Below, in pieces: positions 60,881 to 64,000 of a DNA stretch of 64,000 bases (positions are counted from its first letter, which is position 1; the number at the start of each line of letters is the position of its first letter). Both the position numbers and the translations under genes were made by a program. Source of the DNA: a virus. The notes beneath the pieces are model-generated. The model was given only the letters and a program-made list of their open reading frames with translations, was not told where the DNA came from and did not search any database. The stretch spans positions 62,001 to 126,000 of IMG/VR virus record IMGVR_UViG_3300032334_002567; one strand, written 5' to 3'.

Positions 60881-61732
60881 ATGAAAAAAAATACAATTAT
60901 AGCACAGCTTGCAAGAACAGGAAGTAGATGGCAACATGCTTTTTTAAGAAATTTAGGTTTCAAAGCTTTTCACGAGCCTACAGGCGGTTGGCCAGAAGGT
61001 AAATTTGATATTCCTTTATCTTGGAATCATTATTTAACAACAAGATTTAGCTGCAATCCTGTAAACTTTATAGACAATTTTGAAGATAGTCCATCAAAAA
61101 CAGACTACAATAGAGCAATGGCTGAGAAGCTTTATGGGAATGATCTGAGAGATGTGATAGAGAATAGTGATTATATAGAAGTTGGATATGCTTCTCTTCC
61201 TTATATCGTTAACGTTCCATGTGATTGGCGTTTATTAGGAGCGGTAAGACATCCACAAAAATGGATTTATTCTGCTTTCTTGAACAGGTTTTATCACAAT
61301 CAAATTTCGTGGAAGCCCTCCACTTTAGGAGACTATGCAAAAATATGGAACGACTATAACAGTTTAATACTAAAGCACTCTGAAAGAGTTTTTAGAATGG
61401 AAGACTTTTACCCTATGCCAGAGATATTTGCACAGCAGTTTGGCCACTTTGCACCTTTAACAAAAGAACAGAGAACTATTGAAAAAGCAACTACTGGTGA
61501 TGCTTTCATCGTTAACTCAACGTTAAGAATAAACAAAGAAAAAGAACTAAATCAAAATGATGATTTTTCTTGGTGGCCAATAGTAGCAGATCTTTCTGAG
61601 AAATTTGGATACAAACAACTTTCTTATAACGAACTTGAATCCATGGCATTAATCGGCGGTACATCTAGTATTTCTTCAACCATTGAATCTACGAATTCAA
61701 ATGTAGCTAAGAAAATGCCGAGTTTGTTTTGA
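60881..61732 (+). CDS. Sulfotransferase-like protein
   Basis: 283 residues. AQLARTGSRWQHAFLRNLG (about 8-26) sits where sulfotransferases have the 5'-phosphosulfate loop and AVRHPQKWIYSAFLNRF (about 122-138) fits the 3'-phosphate motif. The match is looser than for the two enzymes at 19.6 and 28 kb. It starts 5 bases after the acyl carrier protein gene, so it may act on the carrier-bound product or on an unrelated glycan. Confidence 0.55.
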   Translation: MKKNTIIAQLARTGSRWQHAFLRNLGFKAFHEPTGGWPEGKFDIPLSWNHYLTTRFSCNPVNFIDNFEDSPSKTDYNRAMAEKLYGNDLRDVIENSDYIEVGYASLPYIVNVPCDWRLLGAVRHPQKWIYSAFLNRFYHNQISWKPSTLGDYAKIWNDYNSLILKHSERVFRMEDFYPMPEIFAQQFGHFAPLTKEQRTIEKATTGDAFIVNSTLRINKEKELNQNDDFSWWPIVADLSEKFGYKQLSYNELESMALIGGTSSISSTIESTNSNVAKKMPSLF

Positions 61733-61746
61733 AGATGATTCTTTAG

Positions 61747-61881
61747 AGTTTACAAAAAACACTAACGTTATTAAGCACCGATGCTAAGATTTCTTTTTTT
61801 TGGGAATCTGTTTGCAACTATTACAACAAAGAATGCACAGTGTGGGATTCACCAATTTCATATTACAATAAACTGGTTTAG
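61747..61881 (+). pseudogene. Open remnant without start codon
   Basis: A frame of 44 codons with protein-like composition (ISFFWESVCNYYNKECTVWD, ending YYNKLV) closed upstream by TAG at 61744 and lacking a start. ATG-ATT-CTT precedes that TAG. It may be the 3' end of a gene broken near the homing endonuclease insertion. The stretch 61733-61883 holds nothing else. Confidence 0.35.
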
Positions 61882-61883
61882 GT

Positions 61884-62600
61884 TTATACATTGTAGTAGC
61901 AATCCTCTGCCCTTGTCCACCCTTTGTAATTTTTTACATCTCCTTTTATGACCTTTTGCATAGACCTTCTATCCAACTTGTGCTCCTTACAAAACCTTGT
62001 TAGATCTATTCCTCGAAACATTTTTTTATTTGAATCGTAAACAGCAAAACGCTTTCTTTTTTCTACCTTCTTTTTAAGACTTGCATTGCCCCCATAAAAT
62101 TTTTGTGCTCGACGAGCGTTTTCTTTTTGAGTTATATATTCTAAATTTACTATTTTGTTATTGTGTTTAACATGATCTTTATGATCAACTATCAAGCCAC
62201 TTGCAACCAATTCTTTAACACCACAATCAGTCGAGTCCCAAATATCCTCTGAAATATATTTGGGACATATATACTTTAAAGGACAAAAAGAGTCCATTAC
62301 AAGTCGATTGGCACCTACATTAATTATTTTTCGACCAAAGTCAAAGGCTCTATATCCTTTTTTACTTAGTTTGCCTTTTAGCAACTTTGGGTATTCACAT
62401 AAAGTATAAATAGACCCAGCAAATTTTCCGTCTTTTATTTTTGGGGTTTTTTTCCAAAAGCTTCTAACATTTCCAAAATTAGAAACTTGATATCCTTTTA
62501 TTTTTTTATCTTCATGATAACAATCAGTCCAAATTTCTATGCCTTTTTCACAATTTGCAATTGCATCCAAATAAAGTTTTTTAGCATTTTCTTTTTTCAT
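61884..62600 (-). CDS. HNH homing endonuclease with NUMOD motifs
   Basis: 238 residues. YQVSNFGNVRSF (about 37-48) is the NUMOD4 motif; VDHKDHVKHNNKIVNLEYIT (about 140-159) is the HNH core with the D-H...N...N order; the C-terminal 60 residues fit a NUMOD1/IENR1 DNA-binding helix-turn-helix. Free-standing homing enzymes cut intron- or gene-less sites and spread between phages. It lies between a remnant frame and an unknown gene, and no intron or intein is seen around it. Confidence 0.8.
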   Translation of the reverse strand: MKKENAKKLYLDAIANCEKGIEIWTDCYHEDKKIKGYQVSNFGNVRSFWKKTPKIKDGKFAGSIYTLCEYPKLLKGKLSKKGYRAFDFGRKIINVGANRLVMDSFCPLKYICPKYISEDIWDSTDCGVKELVASGLIVDHKDHVKHNNKIVNLEYITQKENARRAQKFYGGNASLKKKVEKRKRFAVYDSNKKMFRGIDLTRFCKEHKLDRRSMQKVIKGDVKNYKGWTRAEDCYYNV

Positions 62601-62704
62601 TCCTTAAGATAGTATCACCACACCAAAATCTATTAACGCAACCCTTGCTTGCTTTCTTTTTTTGCTGTACACTACTATTAACCATTAACTTAAGGTAAAA
62701 ACTT

Positions 62705-63559
62705 ATGTCAAATAAAATTTCTTTAGAAAAAGATGTTCATTATAAAGAGTCCGAAGGTTATTTGAAAGTGCCAAAAGTTGGCATAATAAGACAGCCTTAT
62801 ATTCAAGCTGGCGAAAACATTTCGGTTAAAAGAATTGGTGAGGAGGAATTTGAGTTTCAAATAGATGGATTAAGACCTTTCATTATAAATCCGCAGACAG
62901 ACTTATCTAATTTAAGTGACATAACTATAGAACAACTAGCAGAAGAAATGTATCTTTGTGGAGAGTCTTCTGATGATAACTATAGATTTGCTAAATTTTC
63001 TAAAACTCGTAAGCATTTGAAAAACTATCAAAGACCAAAGATCAATACAAGGAAGGCAAATACTGATTATCATGTTTCCAATCTGACAAGTTTGCTTAGA
63101 TGCAAAAATTGCAAAAAATCTTCAAATGAAGCAACAAAAGATCAGCAAAAGGGTCGCCATGAGATGTTGTCTATTCCGTCTTTAAAGAGTTTTGTTAGTG
63201 AATTTACTCATCCTACTAATTATAAAGGTAAGTCTAAAATACCTAGTTTATTTTATCCGCCTCATGGCTCTTTGTTTGGTATTGGATTCATTTATGATGA
63301 AGACTTTGATGATAGAATATTAGTAGCCGTTACTAAGCTTCTTAGAGCACATTACAAGTCGATTATAGCTGCCAGCGAGCATGAAGGAGTTTTAAAGGTA
63401 TATTCTGTTGTTCCTTTTGCCTTAGATCGTCTAAAATCATGGGAAGATTTAACCAGTGATATGGAACTTAAAGTTTGTGGGGATGCCTGGTATATAGAAC
63501 AGTATGTTGTATGCGGAAATGAATGGGTAGATCCTAACAAACTTATTGACTCTTTGTAG
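62705..63559 (+). CDS. Unknown protein upstream of DnaE-like gene
   Basis: 284 residues. A CKNCKK pair lies near residue 137, so it may bind zinc. YKGKSKIPSLFYPPHGSLFG marks a Pro/Tyr-rich turn. No family recognised. A promoter-like TACACT with TTGCTT upstream lies at about 62645-62675. It ends 9 bases before the polymerase gene. Confidence 0.6.
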   Translation: MSNKISLEKDVHYKESEGYLKVPKVGIIRQPYIQAGENISVKRIGEEEFEFQIDGLRPFIINPQTDLSNLSDITIEQLAEEMYLCGESSDDNYRFAKFSKTRKHLKNYQRPKINTRKANTDYHVSNLTSLLRCKNCKKSSNEATKDQQKGRHEMLSIPSLKSFVSEFTHPTNYKGKSKIPSLFYPPHGSLFGIGFIYDEDFDDRILVAVTKLLRAHYKSIIAASEHEGVLKVYSVVPFALDRLKSWEDLTSDMELKVCGDAWYIEQYVVCGNEWVDPNKLIDSL

Positions 63560-63568
63560 TATTACAAA

Positions 63569-64000
63569 ATGAAAACCTGCGAAATCGTCGGCTTTGAACA
63601 TCTTCATCTTCATACGGATTTTTCATTATTAGATGGCTTCGGCCTCGTAGAGGAATACGCCCAACGTGCTCCTCAAATTAATCAGAAATTTCTTACTGTG
63701 AGCGATCACGGTATGCTTGGTGCTGTACCAAGACAAATAAAAGCATGTGAAAGAATAAATGAAAAGAAGGGTAAAGATACTCTATCCCCGATCTTTGCCG
63801 CAGAACTGTACATTAACCGCCTTCAACCAGAATCAAACTGTTTAGAAGACGTTCAAAAATTTGTTGCAGATTTAAATGAAGAAGAAAAAAATGAGATTAA
63901 AGCTAGTCCACATCTTTTAGCAATTGCTTACAACGATATTGGCTATAAGAACCTCGTCAGGCTCACTAGCTGGGGATGGACTAAAGGATTCTATAGAAAG
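63569..64000 (+). CDS. dnaE: DnaE-type DNA polymerase III alpha, N-terminal part
   Basis: 144 residues before the window ends. HLHLHTDFSLLDG (about 11-23) and VSDHGML are the metal-binding motifs of the PHP domain at the start of bacterial family C polymerases. This would be the main replicative polymerase. A phage with both family A and family C enzymes is unusual; T4-like phages use family B. No clear ribosome site before the ATG. Confidence 0.9.
   Translation, partial: MKTCEIVGFEHLHLHTDFSLLDGFGLVEEYAQRAPQINQKFLTVSDHGMLGAVPRQIKACERINEKKGKDTLSPIFAAELYINRLQPESNCLEDVQKFVADLNEEEKNEIKASPHLLAIAYNDIGYKNLVRLTSWGWTKGFYRK

Noticed and set aside
61735-61881. TAG read-through or stop-codon recoding
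   Set aside because: ATG-ATT-CTT-TAG leads into an open frame, but other genes here (for example 10001-10561 and 20288-20461) end in TAG at the expected place, so general recoding is unlikely.

Overview
The window looks like part of a large, AT-rich, tightly packed tailed-phage genome, probably a big myovirus with a T4-like recombination and replication core. I see a gp32-type single-strand binding protein, a RecA/UvsX recombinase, UvsY-like and UvsW-like proteins, a DnaB-type helicase, a Ski2/Hel308-like helicase, ThyX, dCMP deaminase, a dNMP kinase and a gp55-sized sigma-like protein. There are two DNA polymerases: a small family A enzyme and the start of a DnaE-type family C enzyme at the right edge. 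A DnaQ-type exonuclease is cut off at the left edge. Genes are short, often overlap by ATGA/GTGA/TTGA, and mostly carry AGGAG-type ribosome sites. I see no tRNA, rRNA, CRISPR array, integrase, terminase, portal or major capsid gene. The host cannot be named from the sequence.

Layout. 1-8 kb: exonuclease, glycosyltransferases, exported thioredoxin, UvsW-like helicase operon (- strand). 8.1-8.7 kb: gene-free region with several strong inverted repeats and a good sigma70-like promoter for the polymerase. 8.7-17.5 kb: replication/recombination and nucleotide genes mixed with glycosyltransferases and an acetyltransferase. 17.5-30.4 kb: an accessory island of glycosyltransferases, sulfotransferases, methyltransferases, UDP-galactopyranose mutase, a ClpP-type protease, a radical SAM enzyme, and a RiPP-like cassette (57-aa precursor-like peptide, SPASM radical SAM maturase, 2-oxoglutarate oxygenases, PaaK-like adenylate-forming enzyme). 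30.4-41.9 kb: gp32, RecA, helicase, an amidoligase-like enzyme and many small proteins. 42-47 kb: a second maturase cassette (HTTM membrane protein, a 204-aa protein with an unusual G/A/S/T/N-rich GC-rich middle, a second SPASM enzyme, a second PaaK-like enzyme). 47-52.9 kb: nuclease, ThyX and many small proteins, several of which start with the same short motif. 52.9-58.3 kb: PrkA, YeaH/DUF444 and SpoVR, normally a bacterial stress/sporulation trio. 58.4-61.7 kb: a third PaaK-like enzyme, an acyl carrier protein and a sulfotransferase-like protein. 61.7-64 kb: a homing endonuclease, an unknown gene and the start of DnaE.

How it may work together. The core makes a largely host-independent replisome plus nucleotide supply. 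The accessory genes point to heavy chemical tailoring of glycans and probably of phage-encoded peptides. The strongest candidates for an undescribed system are the two SPASM maturase cassettes, linked by three paralogous PaaK-like enzymes and an acyl carrier protein. A second candidate is a family of small proteins sharing an N-terminal F-[KQNS]-x-[WF] motif that resembles the capsid-targeting sequence of T4 internal proteins. All function calls come from reading motifs; no search was run.
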